Of a stretch of DNA of 64,000 bases, positions 1 through 11,598 are shown one piece after another (within the stretch, counting starts at the first letter, position 1; the number at the start of each line of letters is the position of its first letter). The DNA is from Diphasiastrum complanatum (taxonomy: Eukaryota > Streptophyta > Lycopodiopsida > Lycopodiales > Lycopodiaceae). A program made the translations under genes and the position numbers. Location of the stretch: the NCBI GenBank assembly GCA_029204225.1, contig MU831573.1:98005-162004 (forward strand), read 5' to 3'. The notes under the pieces were generated by a model. That model saw only the letters and a program-made list of their open reading frames with translations. It made no database searches and was not told the DNA's origin.

Positions 1-283
1 CATTATATATAAAGGCTCCTTCCCTGCAAGGTGCTTCTTCCATCAATTCCTCCATTGAAATGCTCCTTAGGCCTTGTATTCCAACCCCCACAATTAGCCA
101 TCTCGACTTTCTTTCCTTTGTCAGCATATGTGAGCCTAAGTGGCTCGACCTTGTCCCTTGAAGATCCCCTTGGAGTCTTGGATCAAGAAAGCTCCTCCTC
201 AAGCCTCAGTTTCCTCTCCATCATTCTCTTGAAAAATAGATGACTTCATGGATCCAATATCAACTTGAGCATCCTCGGTGTTT

Positions 284-780
284 TCAACAAAGATTTGGGT
301 CCTCGTAAATCTTAATACTCCCATAAGCAGTGATCTTATGACCTAGGTAAATCAGCTCATGCTTAAAAAATTCACATTTGGATTCCTTAGCATAGAGTAA
401 CTCTTGTTGGAACTTCGTCAAGACAATTTTGATGTGTTCTATGTGTTTCTCGAAGGCCTTACTGTAGACGAGAATATAATGTAGAAACACTTGCACAAAC
501 TTTTCTAAATACGGACGAAATAAATTGTTCATCATTTGTACACTAAGAACTCATACTAGCCAAATCTAGTACGAAATCCAGTTTTTTGCACTTTTCTGCA
601 CTTTTTTTAACTTAATTCTTATATGATCCTACCATGTTCTAAGATCAATCTAAGTGAAATATTTAGTCCCACCTAAGTTATCTACTAGGTCATCCATCCT
701 AGGTAATGGATATTAATTTTCAATAATCACCTTATGTAATCCCTTGCAAACAGTCACATGCATATTAACTGGGATTCGTG
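284..780 (-). pseudogene. Ty3/gypsy reverse transcriptase relic
   Basis: Read leftwards, the region near 720-640 encodes a gypsy RT finger/palm segment (YPLPRMDDLVDNLGGTKYFT, then a decayed IDLR). The stretch 535-284 continues with MNNLFRPYLEKFV, the active-site region, and KCEFF...YLGH. The catalytic YxDD box has decayed to FLHYIL, so both aspartates are gone. Stop codons separate the two parts. No LTR, gag or integrase is visible nearby. This is an old, immobile fragment; assignment to gypsy rather than copia rests on the NNLFRPYL and YLGH motifs. Confidence 0.75.
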
Positions 781-1214
781 CTATAGCTTAAGAGCCATGA
801 AAGAAGATCAAAGCAAAAATTGCAGGAATCAATACATGAGGCTATAAGACAAAATAATTACAACATACGAAGAATAGATGCGAAAGGGTTGGTCTTAAAG
901 GAGAGTGCAAATTTCATAGGCTACAGATAGAAACATTGATGTTCGTGTCATGGGCTTTACGACAGGAATAGAAGGAGTGGTGCATGGTTGCCACCTCTCC
1001 CCATACACAGCGTGTATTCTCATCCACGCTGATGATCTGGGCTGTGTCTGGATGAAGGAAGATTGCTTATCAAACTTGGTCCACTACCTCATAGCAGTAG
1101 CGTTCATTTTGTTGCTGTAATCAGTGCTCCAATTTTCAGCTGGCTTCTTAGCAGCACGCTCTGATCAATTTTATCTAATTTGTGGCGGATAGTAGATAGG
1201 TTCGAAATAATTCA

Positions 1215-1879
1215 ATGGCTTTGACGCCGTTTTTCACTACTGGGCAGGTGGGACCAAGCGTGTTTGACCCATTTTACTCTACTAGCATAGTGGATCCTTT
1301 TGATGTCTTCACTGGGTGGCTTCAGCCTTTGGGAAGCCTGAGAACTCAGGATACTTCTGCTGTTGTGCCTTTCAATGTTAGAATCGATTGGCTGGAGACA
1401 CCAGACTCGCATATTCTTATAGCTGATGTACCAGGTTCGCCTTGGATGCTCTATCTCAAGTTCATTTGTAATGCTAGAAGTCAACTATTTCCTGCTTTAA
1501 GATTAGTACCTTGGTAGTTGACTAAGTATTATTTTGTCTGAAATGATCAACAGGCTTCAAGAAGTCCGACATAAAGGTTTCTGTGGTAGACGGACGGACG
1601 CTGGAGATTAGTGGAGAAAGGCAGGAAGAGGAGGTGCAACAGGGTGATACATGGCACCGCGTGGAGCGAAAGCAGGGTCAATTTATTCGTCGGTTTCGCT
1701 TGCCAGAGAATGCAGATGTGGAGAATGTGAAAGCTCAAGTAGAAGATGGAGTGCTCCGTGTCACTATTCCGAAGAAGCATAAGCGAGAACCAGATGTCAG
1801 GCAGATTGAGATATCACATGAGAAGCAAGGAGGCGGTGGTTCTCAGCAGCAGGGTCCATCGGTTACTTCAGCTAGTTAA
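1215..1879 (+). CDS. Small heat-shock protein (Hsp20/alpha-crystallin), class I-like, two exons
   Basis: Exon 1 is 1215-1434 and exon 2 is 1554-1879, with a 119-bp phase-1 GT..AG intron between them. Together they encode 181 aa. The N-terminal arm carries repeated DPF-type motifs (VFDPF, VDPFDVF) as in cytosolic class I plant small HSPs. The alpha-crystallin domain starts near residue 55 and contains DVPGFKKSDIKV, a VDGRTLEISGER strand and a GVLRVTIPK strand. The C-terminal tail has the I-x-I motif (IEI), which docks neighbouring subunits in oligomers, followed by a Gly/Gln/Ser-rich end. The family acts as ATP-independent holdase chaperones. The start is the first ATG in frame. No organelle targeting sequence is obvious. 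Class I members in flowering plants usually lack introns, so the intron is notable. I found no clear heat-shock element or TATA box upstream. Confidence 0.9.
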
Positions 1880-3118
1880 ACTACTTCTGGTCTTTCTGGA
1901 CAAGCCCACCTTGTGGCTAGCTTGGACGAGCCAAAAATCTCCGTAGAGACCTGTCCAGTGATCAGCTTTTGAAAATAGTTGCCTTTTGCCTTTCTTAGAA
2001 ATCTGATCTCGAGTCGATAGTTTATAGTATAATGCTTACCTCTCATAAACTGTCAGTACTCTCTTTTCGTCTGATTAAATGCAATAACGATATTATTTAC
2101 TGCATTGTCTATCTGACCTTGGATCTTGGGAGCTGAAGTTATAGCAGTGTATAGCTTAATGCTTTCCTTTGGACTAGTTGAAACTTTGTTTAATTGTATT
2201 GATTTGCAATATTTGTATACTGCACACTGTGTGACCTGGGATCTCATTAGCTGGAGTTATATCAATATATAGCTTGTTGCTTTTCTATAGAATGATTGTT
2301 ACCTCCTTTGGTGGGCTGTATTTTGCGGAAGCGTTGTAGAATGTATTCTGCACTCCTTAACCTTTCCTTTAAAATATTTGAAGATCATGTTTGTGCTTGG
2401 TTTCGTTGCATCAACTGAATGAAGAGATTCTTCGCCTGCATAGACATCAAAAGGTGGTTTCGTTGCCTTTTTGCCAAAATGGGTTCTCGAGGGAAGCTTT
2501 AGTTAAGCCATAGCCACGCCTATTCCTTCTTTATAGCTAATCATAAGCATTCTTGTGTGCATTTTATTAGCTCTATCGCTTTAGGATAAGCTATCTTGAC
2601 GATTTATAAAAGGCTGAGGTCTCAATGTGAGGTGAGTTTGAGCATTAAAATTGATATTTTTAATTTTTAATCCTAAAATGCAATTTATGATATTTTCAAT
2701 GAAAAATTTCATCAAATAGAGTGCCTTATGTAACTTAAAGTTTTTGGCGATGTATAAATTTCCCCAGCTTTGCACCTTATAGGTTTAATCTATTGTGATT
2801 ATTTGCTAGGTGTCACTATTGGCCATTTTTGAGCACTGAAATAAGTATTTTTAGAAAGTTTGGTTTTGTAGTGCAATTTTTTTTTTTCAAGGCCAAGCTT
2901 GTGATATAGTGATCACTTTGTTATGTTTATTTTAAGGACATCCATGATTATAAAATTCTCTGTCCAAGATTTCTATTTTTAATAGAAAATCAAGACCATT
3001 CTTGAAAGAATTTTATAATAAATAGTTCATACGTGTTTGAAATTTCCTTGGAATTGGTTGTAGGGTACTTATCAAAGTTTTGCATTCTTTGTTATTGTTT
3101 GTACTTTTCTTTTGGCTA
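1880..3118. other. Intergenic, no gene seen
   Basis: AT-rich sequence downstream of the small HSP. The first 100-200 bases probably contain its 3' UTR. No coding similarity or repeat structure was recognised. Confidence 0.5.
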
Positions 3119-3490
3119 GTAGATACTTCCTATTGTTTGGTTGCATGATCACAGTTGTGATTCCTTTCTAACTGTTTGTAGGTATTTCTTATTGTTTGGT
3201 TGCATGATCACAGTTGTGATTCCTTTCTAACTGTTTGTAGGTATTTCTTATTGTTTGGTTGCATGATCATAGTTGTGATTCCTTTCTAATGTGAAGAGGT
3301 TTTTCCTATCGTTTGGTTACACGGGTTTGTTCGATTGCTTTCTAACTGTTTGTAGGTATTTCTTATTGTTTGGTTGCATGATCATAGTTGTGATTCCTTT
3401 CTAATGTGAAGAGGTGTTTCCTGTTGTTTGGTTACACGGGCTTGTTCGATTGCTTTCTAACCGTCTGTAGGTACCTCCTATTGTTTGGTT
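3119..3490. repeat. Minisatellite, about 59-bp units with an alternating higher-order pattern
   Basis: About seven tandem copies of a 57-61 bp unit, each with a core of ATTGTTTGGTTGCATGATCA followed by a CTTTCTAAC/CTTTCTAATG ending. Two subtypes alternate in the second half: a TGCATGATCAYAGTTGTGAT type and a TACACGGGYTTGTTCGATTG type. This makes a dimer of about 116 bp. The first subtype holds a short inverted repeat (ATCACA..TGTGAT). Degenerate copies trail off to about 3540. Confidence 0.85.
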
Positions 3491-3549
3491 AGATTTATTT
3501 GCAGGTAGTATCCTTTTGTTTGGTGAGTTAGTATTGCTACATTGCATGG

Positions 3550-3624
3550 TTTTTTTTTTGGACATCACCCCCGGGGTTCGACCTTGGGTGGTCAATCCCA
3601 CACCAAGAACCCTTTACCACACAC
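3550..3624 (-). mobile_element. SINE-like, tRNA-derived short element
   Basis: On the minus strand there is a box A-like motif (GTGGTAAAGGG). About 36 bases further on is a box B-like motif (GGTCGAACCCC). The element ends in a homopolymer A run of about 11 bases. Spacing and order fit a tRNA-derived pol III SINE. I could not find clean target duplications, and box B lacks one T of the consensus, so this is tentative. Confidence 0.45.
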
Positions 3625-6600
3625 CTCACATGTTATATTTACATTATCTTTTGAGCCATTTGTAGATACATCATTTGTTTAAATATAACTTTTTGTTACA
3701 TCAAATCTGATTGATTTGTTTCTATACCTTTTATTTGCTCATATTGCATGCATGTCAGGTGTTTATAGATATTTCTATTTGTTTCATTACGTCGCATGTT
3801 CACAATTTCATTTGAACTATTTGCAGATACTCTTGTTTGTGTAAGCCTTGTGTGAACATGGGAAAATCACTTTTAAAGTTCTCAAATGGAAGTGGTTGGA
3901 GATTAGATGTTGTAAAGGAATGTAACCATTAGGTCCAATTTGGATTTGGAACTTTTTATTGGTAGTTGATGAATTATGTGGTAGCACACGTTTTGTAGAT
4001 ATGAAAAACTTTATCGACATGGTAATAAATTATAGTAAAGATGGATGAAAGGTGAGTGATCTGAATAACGGATAAATTTATCTTGGAACGAGGGTAAGGT
4101 AGTGTTGCAAATAGTGCAAGAATCACTAAGTTGCTAATTCGAAAACATAGTTTTTTCAATGGGACAAACTTTGGAGGATAATGACATTGGAAGAGAGTTT
4201 AGAAAAGGAATAATTTTAGATGATGAGGGTAGTTGATAAGTAGACACAATGGTGATACATGAATGAAAGAGAATGTTGAATATGTTTGAATACCTACATG
4301 CGAGTTGCAAGGGGGAAAAATAGCAAAAAAAATTTGGGATACATTTGAAGGTTTGTGTGACTTTTGCATCTCCAATATCCTATGGCTGCGAAGGTAGGTA
4401 GGTGGTTGTGATGAGAATGGGTGATGGGGAATCTTTGTTATTGTAAATAGATAAAATGAAGGAAATAACAAGATAATTTGAAGAAGTATTAGTGGAATTT
4501 TTAAAGCACTTAGTTGATCTTCATGATACTAGGAATCTCACTAAGGTCATATGATTTTATATCATATTCTCAAATTGAAGACTTTAAGATTTGAAAATTG
4601 GAAATGTGAGATTTGTTGTGGGGAGAAGAAGGGTGAAGGGACCTCCTTTTAAGCTTTTGTATATTCACCTGTCTTAAAATATTGTGTGTTCATAGTCTCG
4701 GCCCCTCTTTTTCGTATGCAAATTTTTCTTGAATTTGTACATGATTTAGTACATGCCTCCCACTTGTTGGAAGCCTCAAACACCTATCTTTATTCATAGG
4801 TCCACACATTTTTCTCCTCTATTCCAAAGTCCTCTTTGTAAGCTCATTGTTTTCACTCATGTTATTAGTGCATGCTCTTCAAGAGTTGCAATGTGATTAC
4901 ATTCATGGTATTGATGGAAGAAAAAGAAGACAATGTTGCAAAAGGAAGGTTGATAAATGTCATCTATGAATAAAGATAAAAAAAGTTAAATACATTTTTG
5001 CATTCTCAAAATCAAAAGCCATGGTTCTTGGATTTAACAATGACTCCTGATGCATATGCATCAACAACATTTACACACAACATTACAAAGGGATGTGATC
5101 ATCATGGAGTTAGTGGGGTGGTTGCACCCACTAAGATTCCCTAGTGTAGAATTTGCTACCATCACTAAGTTGGTTCAAGTAATCTTATTGTGCCATACAC
5201 TAATGATGCATAGACTCATCATGGTGTTTAGACTCCCCATGGATTGCCTCCTCCTCAACCATAAGACCAATATGAGCCAATCATAAGACGGATGGGCCCC
5301 CGAAATTGGGTAGCCATCTAGGTTGAATTGAGATGGTGAAATGAGGGGAAGGGTGTCCAAGCTCGCATGCTGCCACACCTACTTGTCATTGAAAATATAC
5401 TTATTCCTATTTTTTGGCACAACACCACAAAATGTGTAGCATTAAAGAATTTGAATAAATGTTAATTTGCAAAGATTTTTGTGCCTCTTGAACAAGTTCA
5501 CCAAACTATACACCCTATTTGACAATAAAACAGAAGAAATTGACACTGGCTAGAAATTCACAATGACCTTACTCAAGTTGAAACCTCAAAATTTCGTTCT
5601 TCCCTATTCTAGAATCTTAAGTGGGATCTCAACTTGACCCTCACACTCTCATAAAGAAAGATTGACTAGAAAGAATCCGAGCGTTATACAACTTTCTTGC
5701 AGATTCTACATTAAAATGAGTATTTTTTACTCCAAACACTCAAAAGATACGCTTTTCTCCCAAAGGCCTAAAAAAACTCCTTTTGGACACTTTAATGACA
5801 AATTAAAAAAAAGGATGTGATAAACCAAATACAAAGCTACCAGTAGATTTGAAATCCTTGTAATTTTGTCTACACCTAGCACAAGAAAAATCAACAAAAT
5901 TTCAATGTTGGCAAATTTGGGACTAACTCAAAAGCAAGGCTCCTCTATGGTCTTGCACACTTCTAAACATGTGAAGAAGACATGTAAAGCTTAAAAACAA
6001 GGATTGATCCCAAATTTCCAATGCTACCAGTTGTTATAAACTTACCACTCCAAAAATAGGTTTATGATCTTAAAACTTGCTAATTTTGGACTCTGCTTTA
6101 GATCAAACATCCAACCCCTTGGACAAGGATCTGATGCCATGTGAAATAAATGAAATTTATGACTTGAATAGTTTAAAAATGTATGTTTAGGACCTTCATA
6201 GATTTACCACGACCTACATGCATGAGAGTTTGCACACTACCAAACCACTCTTGGTCAACTCGGATTCTAATAAGCTATCAAACAAGATTTGGATCTTGGC
6301 AAGAGCTCTTGAATACAAAAAGTAATTATCCATCAAAGACAAGCCATTTCCATGCACATCCTTAAAAAACCTATGTAAATTTTAGATTGAGGAAAACATC
6401 CAACTATCAGGTAGAGAGAGAAAAACAATGAGTCCTCGGTTAGAGAGAGAATACATAAGAGAATTTGACATCAACAATCCTTCTATCTTTTTTTTAAAGT
6501 GTTCAAAGTACAATGAGAGCTCACATCCATATAGTGGTAGCTAGAGTTCCTACTCAATTAAGCATGTGGTAACTGTCAAAAATGTTGTGTAACATTCCTT

Positions 6601-6705
6601 GGTGTATGAATCTATGTCTATCATATTCGAGCTATTGCCAATAAAATTATCCAACCTTCAAATTTGCAAGGGTCGATATAATCGATTTCATAGACACACA
6701 CAAAC
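3625..6705. other. Intergenic, nothing recognised
   Basis: About 3 kb of AT-rich sequence with only short, shifting reading frames. No motif from a known gene or transposon family was found on either strand. Confidence 0.45.
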
Positions 6706-7004
6706 TTGTTAAAGATGCGGAAACGTGAAAGGTCAAGCAAGCAGGTTGGGGCATTACAGTCAACAATATTAACTATCGGTCACAAGAACAATTCAACCTA
6801 CAAATTATGTTATCTGCATGTAATAAATCAGACAAAAGAAAGGGACTTCCCCCATGATGCATATGTTAAAATATTTCCAGATTTGGTTTTGCCATCTAAT
6901 CATGAATAGAAGGAACTGCCATCAACTTCTAGTGGACAGCCCACTACTTCTTCAATTTTGCAACCCATAGTTCATCAAAAAGAACCGGTGAAGAGCACCC
7001 TGTT

Positions 7005-7085
7005 GAAGACATTGGACAGCAAAGTCCAAGTTCGGAAAACATTGGATAGCAAAGTCCAAGTTCGGAACACTTTGGACAACAAAGT
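7005..7085 (+). repeat. 33-bp tandem repeat, 2.5 copies
   Basis: The unit ACATTGGAcAGCAAAGTCCA plus AGTTCGGAA is repeated at about 33-bp spacing. In frame it encodes an 11-residue repeat (IGQQSPSSEN-like) in the copia linker between integrase and RT. One copy carries a TAG stop (GGATAGCAA). Confidence 0.75.
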
Positions 7086-7448
7086 GTTGACAAAGGTAAT
7101 GCTGTTGGACAGGCCCTAAATGGTTGTTGCAGACTTTGCAGGACAACAAAGTGGATCATTTCTATGAAAGGAAGACTCGTGCCTCTACTAAATCAGTAGA
7201 ATTTGCTGATTTTTCTAATTTTGCTCTTATTTCTATTGAGGATGGTGCAGTAGAACCTGTTTTTTATGAGCAGGCCAGAGGAGTAGAATACTGGAAGGAT
7301 GCGATGCAAGAGGAGTACAACTCACTAATGAAGAACCACACTTGGGTTCTTGTTGATCTTCCACATGGGGCTAGAATCTTCATCTCTCAACAACAATACA
7401 TTGAGCAGATGTTGAAACAATCTTCTTTTTTCAGCTTGCGGCAAGTTA

Positions 7449-8384
7449 ATGCATATCATGGATGCATTAGTGAAAAATTTCATGCAAAACCTTTTCAATT
7501 TGGAACTATTTTGTACTAATCGAGGAGGGAGTAAACATGTGTCAATTAGTACTTTTGCTCAAAGTGTTAAGAGTGAGCATTTGTTTGGAGAGAAATTTTC
7601 ATTACTTGAAGATTCTTCTATGTCATCCTATGCCTCTTCGAGGGACAACTTTGATGACGCCATCATTGATGCATCTCTTGATAGTTTGCCAAATTTTTAT
7701 GATGAAGACGTTGAACAGCAGGTTCAGTCATATTGTCTTGGTCATTTACAGCCTATTTTACATCATGAGCAATCCATTATACTTCGGGAACGGCCTGCGG
7801 AAGATTATGGACAACATGGTCCATGTTGGGAACACTTTGGGCAGCAAAGTGTTGAATGGCCCATAACATTTCCTTGTTGGCTATTGGAGACTTTTCAGGA
7901 CAGCAAAGAAATATCTTACTACAAAAAGAAGGCACATGCCTCTTTAAAATTAGTACCTCTTGCTGATTTTTTTCGTTCTACACTTACTCTTCATCATGAT
8001 GTTGGTACATCGCCTAATCTATGTGAGCAAGTCATTGATGGTAAGGTTCGGGAGGATGTGATGCCAAAAGAGTCTGGTACTCTTTTTTATTGTCCTTATG
8101 GTAAGAAGTTGATGTGGGAGCCTATGATGGATTACAAGTCCATATTTCGACTTATTGCCGAGTTTATGTTGGTTCCCTCTTCGGATGGAGCATGCAAATC
8201 CTCACCCTTCGACTTGATGTTTCATTATCATGCATTCTTTTCCTTTTATATGTTGGACATGATTGGGGATGAGATTTCGACTACTTCGGTGCAAAGTTTA
8301 TTTGGCGACATGAAGTTCGAACAACAAGTTGCATTTTTCTCTTTCGAGAAGCTACTTCATTTTATGTTATGCATTTCCATTTAA
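7449..8384 (+). CDS. 311-aa open reading frame of copia-derived but unrecognised protein
   Basis: An uninterrupted frame of 311 codons lies just before the polypurine tract. Its middle part (about 7790-8100) is a diverged second copy of the linker/RT-start region at 7005-7360: both have a GQQSV motif, a K-rich KKKAHASLK or ERKTRASTK stretch, then LADF/FADF. The C-terminal 90 residues (FMLVPSSDGACK onwards) match nothing I know. It could be a chance survivor in a decayed element or a modified protein of a non-autonomous copia family. There is no evidence of expression. The ATG choice is simply the first in frame. Confidence 0.35.
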   Translation: MHIMDALVKNFMQNLFNLELFCTNRGGSKHVSISTFAQSVKSEHLFGEKFSLLEDSSMSSYASSRDNFDDAIIDASLDSLPNFYDEDVEQQVQSYCLGHLQPILHHEQSIILRERPAEDYGQHGPCWEHFGQQSVEWPITFPCWLLETFQDSKEISYYKKKAHASLKLVPLADFFRSTLTLHHDVGTSPNLCEQVIDGKVREDVMPKESGTLFYCPYGKKLMWEPMMDYKSIFRLIAEFMLVPSSDGACKSSPFDLMFHYHAFFSFYMLDMIGDEISTTSVQSLFGDMKFEQQVAFFSFEKLLHFMLCISI

Positions 8385-8390
8385 GGAGGG

Positions 8391-8890
8391 TGTTGGAATG
8401 TAAATGGAATTGCTTACATTACCATAGGTTACTTTGACTCAAAAGATCGAGAGCTGTGTAACCATGGTCATTTATTATAGTAGGTCTACTAAACTTAGAA
8501 TTAGCTAAGTTAGTATGAAATTAACTTGGTAGGGACTCATGGGTCCACTAGGCCTAATTGTGCCATTAAGTACCCCAACTTGACATATTGGAGGTACCTT
8601 ATTCTTTCTATGTAACTTATAGAAAGTTGGATAGTCAATAGTCAAGTAGTTGGATAGCCAATAGTCATGAAGTTAGATTGTCATCTTGGACTCACTATAT
8701 GTGTGCATCCCATTTGTATAAGACACTTTTGTAAGCAATACTGACTATTCTTGTTGGTTGTCCACGAGTTTCTAGCTAGCACTTGACTTTGAACTTGCAC
8801 TTGGAAAATTGATGCCATGTCATCCCGATAAGAAAATTATTGAGCATGATTGGCCCTTGTGAATATCTTGGACCCGTCGGCCGCACTATT
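8391..8890 (+). mobile_element. 3' LTR of the copia element (right end approximate)
   Basis: It begins TGTTGGAATG immediately after the AAGGAGGG polypurine tract, which is the standard 3' LTR junction. It contains near-repeats of AGTTGGATAG(T/C)CAATAGTCA at about 8630-8665. No second LTR copy was found in the window, so the right end cannot be fixed. Confidence 0.6.
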
Positions 8891-9477
8891 ACTAAACTTC
8901 CCAGTTGACCTATCAGTTGACCGCACTATACGAAAGTTCCTAGTTGACATGTCAATTCATGTCGAACCTAGCACCTAGGTGGTTAGCACCACATTATCAG
9001 AATGTGTTGAGCCCATCCATTTAAATTTGTGCATCAGCAATGGAACTACTGTCCTGAACACAATGAGTACCATCTATTTGAAAGTTTGTAAGATCTTTTT
9101 GCTGGCTGTGGAAAGTAATGCGGTTTCGTTTGACTCAAAGGAATCTTTGATAGACGTTAGGGGATATTAGAACTCAAAATAGGGCCTTTATCAAGATGCT
9201 TTTTTTGACTTCGCGCGAATTTAACACTTATGTGTCCCAATCAATGGTGTCCATCTGTGATGAATTGTAATAGTGGTTGACGGACGTAAATTGTTTTTGC
9301 TTGTCCCGGCCAAAATTTCGTGATTTTTAAATATCCCGTCGGGCAGAAGTTGGACCATAGTTACTGCCCGAATACTCTTTTGCTACCCATCTTTGTACAC
9401 TCGAGGTTGATTTGACGTCAATAGTCATATAATTTTAGTTAACCAATCCTTGTAGTTTAGGAACTTCTTGTCATTCT

Positions 9478-9590
9478 AAGGTATACCTCTCATTCTCTTC
9501 GTTCTCTCAATTCTTAGCTTCAATAGACATTTTGGATTGTCATTCATAGGTTTACCTCTCATTCTCTTCATTCTCACCATTCTCAGTTTG
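9478..9590. repeat. Direct repeat, about 69-bp period, two copies
   Basis: AGGTaTACCTCTCATTCTCT at about 9479 is repeated as AGGTtTACCTCTCATTCTCT at about 9548. The following TTC/CTC-rich bases are similar. It lies upstream of the unknown exons at 9.7 kb and may be transcribed leader sequence. Confidence 0.6.
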
Positions 9591-9701
9591 CGAGCACATA
9601 TTTTGGACTAATGGCTAACCATTGATGCAATCAATATTTGCAATGAAAAAAATGCAGAAGATCAATGGATACTAAGGATATATTGTAAATATCAATGGAT
9701 C

Positions 9702-10770
9702 TTGATGCATCCATCCTCAAAAGGTGATTTTCGGAAAAGAAAAAGATCGAATAACATATATAGAAGCTCTTGGAAAGGTAGGATAATGGATTTTAGAGTA
9801 TCAGCTGCCAGTCAATCTATCACAAAAGTTTTAGTTCAGCATGCTTATCTTCACAAAGAGCTCAACATTGAGGATTTGAATCCAAATGATAGAAGAAAAT
9901 ACAATTGTAAGTATACAATTAGTATGTGCATATTCATATTTAATTTCTTTAGTATTAGCATTTTTTTTATATCAATTTTTTCTCACGATGTTTTTGTTGG
10001 TTTTGTAGATCTGCATCCATCAAATTTTGTTGAATGGCAACCAGTTCAATTGATTGCAGGAATAATTGATGTCATACATTTTGATATCGATATTTTACAA
10101 TATAGAGGTCGATCTCCAAAATCCCTTTTAGAGTCAGGAGTTTTTTTTTATGATCACACCTATAGCCCTAATAGAAATGGTTTAGTGAGTAGATTAGAGC
10201 CATAACCTCTACCAGAGTTTTTGAGTGAGGAATGGATTTTTCCAGATTCAACAATTTCAGAAAGTTTTCGATCTAGACTTTATATGGAGTATAATAAAAT
10301 GTAACACTGGTTCAAAAAATAATAGATTATGTATCTCTCTTTTTCTATTTTTGTTGATTTTTTTTTCCAAATGCAATGTTCGGCGAACGAAAACAATGTT
10401 TATTTGTAAGGATTTGAGTGAGGAAATAATCGCCAAATTGTTGGATGATGGTTGGGATACGAAACAAAATCAGCAAGTGCAGAGTATGTGACTCGTCAAT
10501 GATATTTAGATATCACATCGAAAAACAAATGCTCAGTTTGCTGCTGTATTATAGAAGATGGATAAAATGCAAAAATAAGTGGAAGCCACTTGATCAAGAT
10601 TTTGCAATAAACCATCAAGAGCAACTTCAAATAACAGTGAAAAGAAATGACAATATTCTTGTTATGGTCGAGGTTGAGGAGGATTGGCGTCTCAATCACA
10701 TTCGATCGGAACTAGACATGTTGCAATTCGATCTACCTCAGTACTATCATTTTCGATTGAATGGTGTAAA
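9702..10770 (+). pseudogene. Unrecognised multi-exon gene, probably decayed
   Basis: At least three exon-like coding stretches lie in a row. The first (to 9907) ends VLVQHAYLHKELN...NDRRKYN and stops at a clean GTAAGT donor. The second begins after TTTTGTAG at about 10008 (LHPSNFVEWQPVQLIAGIID, then DILQYRGRSPKSLLESGVFF) and runs to about 10300 with one in-frame TAA at 10203. A short piece at 10370-10487 encodes RRTKTMFICKDLSEEIIAKL. The third (to 10770) contains RNDNILVMVEVEEDWRLNHI, then LPQYYHFRLNGVK, ending at a perfect AAG|GTAAGT donor. That tail resembles a small beta-grasp (ubiquitin-like) module, but this is only an impression. I do not recognise the family. The consistent splice signals suggest a real gene or transposon gene, recently broken. 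It converges with the peptidase relic at 12710-11271. Confidence 0.5.
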
Positions 10771-11427
10771 GGTAAGTTATGCCATATGAAAATTTCATTT
10801 TTTTTCTATTTCTTAGTTAATCAGTTTTACAAGATAAATGAACTTAAACAATTTTTCTTGTGCAAGTAAGAGCAAGGCAGGAAGAGCATATAAAATACAA
10901 AGACATATGAACATCCATCGAAATTAAAGATCCATAGAATTTGAAAAATATAATTTTCTATTATGTAATATACTTTTCTGTACACAAATTGATTGATAAT
11001 ATATGCACCGCTCAACTTGAGTATCATTTTTTTTAATTTGAGGGTCATTCTATTTTATGATCTCTAAATCCATTTGTCCAGTTGGAAGTAACTTCGGTGG
11101 AGAACACTCTGCAATTGAAACAGTCTCCTACCAAAAATGCATTATCTCCATTGGAGATACCTTCAGGCATTTGAATTGAAAAAAACAAAAACACAAGTAC
11201 ATGTTATTAATAAAGAATAAGTTATTAGAAATTATGAATATTTGTATGTTATTGTTAACTAATGGATTACCTCCAATAGATTTAGAAGCTTATCTTGTTG
11301 TGCAAGCCAATTGAAAAAACATTTGACATTGAATACAATATACCAACCACAGCTGACTGAATGAACCTGTTGGGAGGACTGCAGTATTCAAATATATATA
11401 AAAGTTAGTAACAAAATTTAAAGTTTA

Positions 11428-11598
11428 TGCAATATCAAATCAACGCGCACGAGATGATATTAAAATCTACAAAGGCGACAAGCGCGCAAACCGATATCAA
11501 GAAAAATATTGATGGAATATCGAATCAATGCGTGCGATATGCTCTTGGTAATCTACAAACACTAAAAGCACGTTTCGAACCGGTATCAAAAAATTTTT
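11428..11598. repeat. Diverged tandem dimer, about 86 bp
   Basis: Two head-to-tail copies share AATATCRAATCAAYGCGYRCG, a middle AATCTACAAA and an ending ACCGRTATCAAraAAAT. They lie in the intron between peptidase exons b and c, or have disrupted that area. The copies differ at many sites, so the duplication is old. Confidence 0.7.

Larger units (their letters stand above)
6706..8390 (+). mobile_element. Internal region of a decayed Ty1/copia element
   Basis: Sequence near 7190-7360 encodes the start of a copia RT domain (ARGVEYWKDAMQEEYNSLMKN, then TWVLVDLPHG). This jumps directly to a downstream RT segment (IFISQQQYIEQMLKQ), so most of the palm is deleted. The preceding linker contains 33-bp tandem repeats at about 7005-7085. 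The region ends in a polypurine tract (AAGGAGGG, 8383-8390) directly before an LTR. The 5' LTR and gag were not found. Confidence 0.7.

Noticed and set aside
1100-1214. Possible heat-shock element (TTCGAAATAATTC) before the small HSP ATG
   Set aside because: Spacing of the TTC/GAA blocks does not fit the nGAAnnTTCn pattern.
3119-3490. CRISPR-like regularly spaced repeats
   Set aside because: Units are contiguous and the 'spacers' are diverged repeat sequence; this is plant nuclear DNA.
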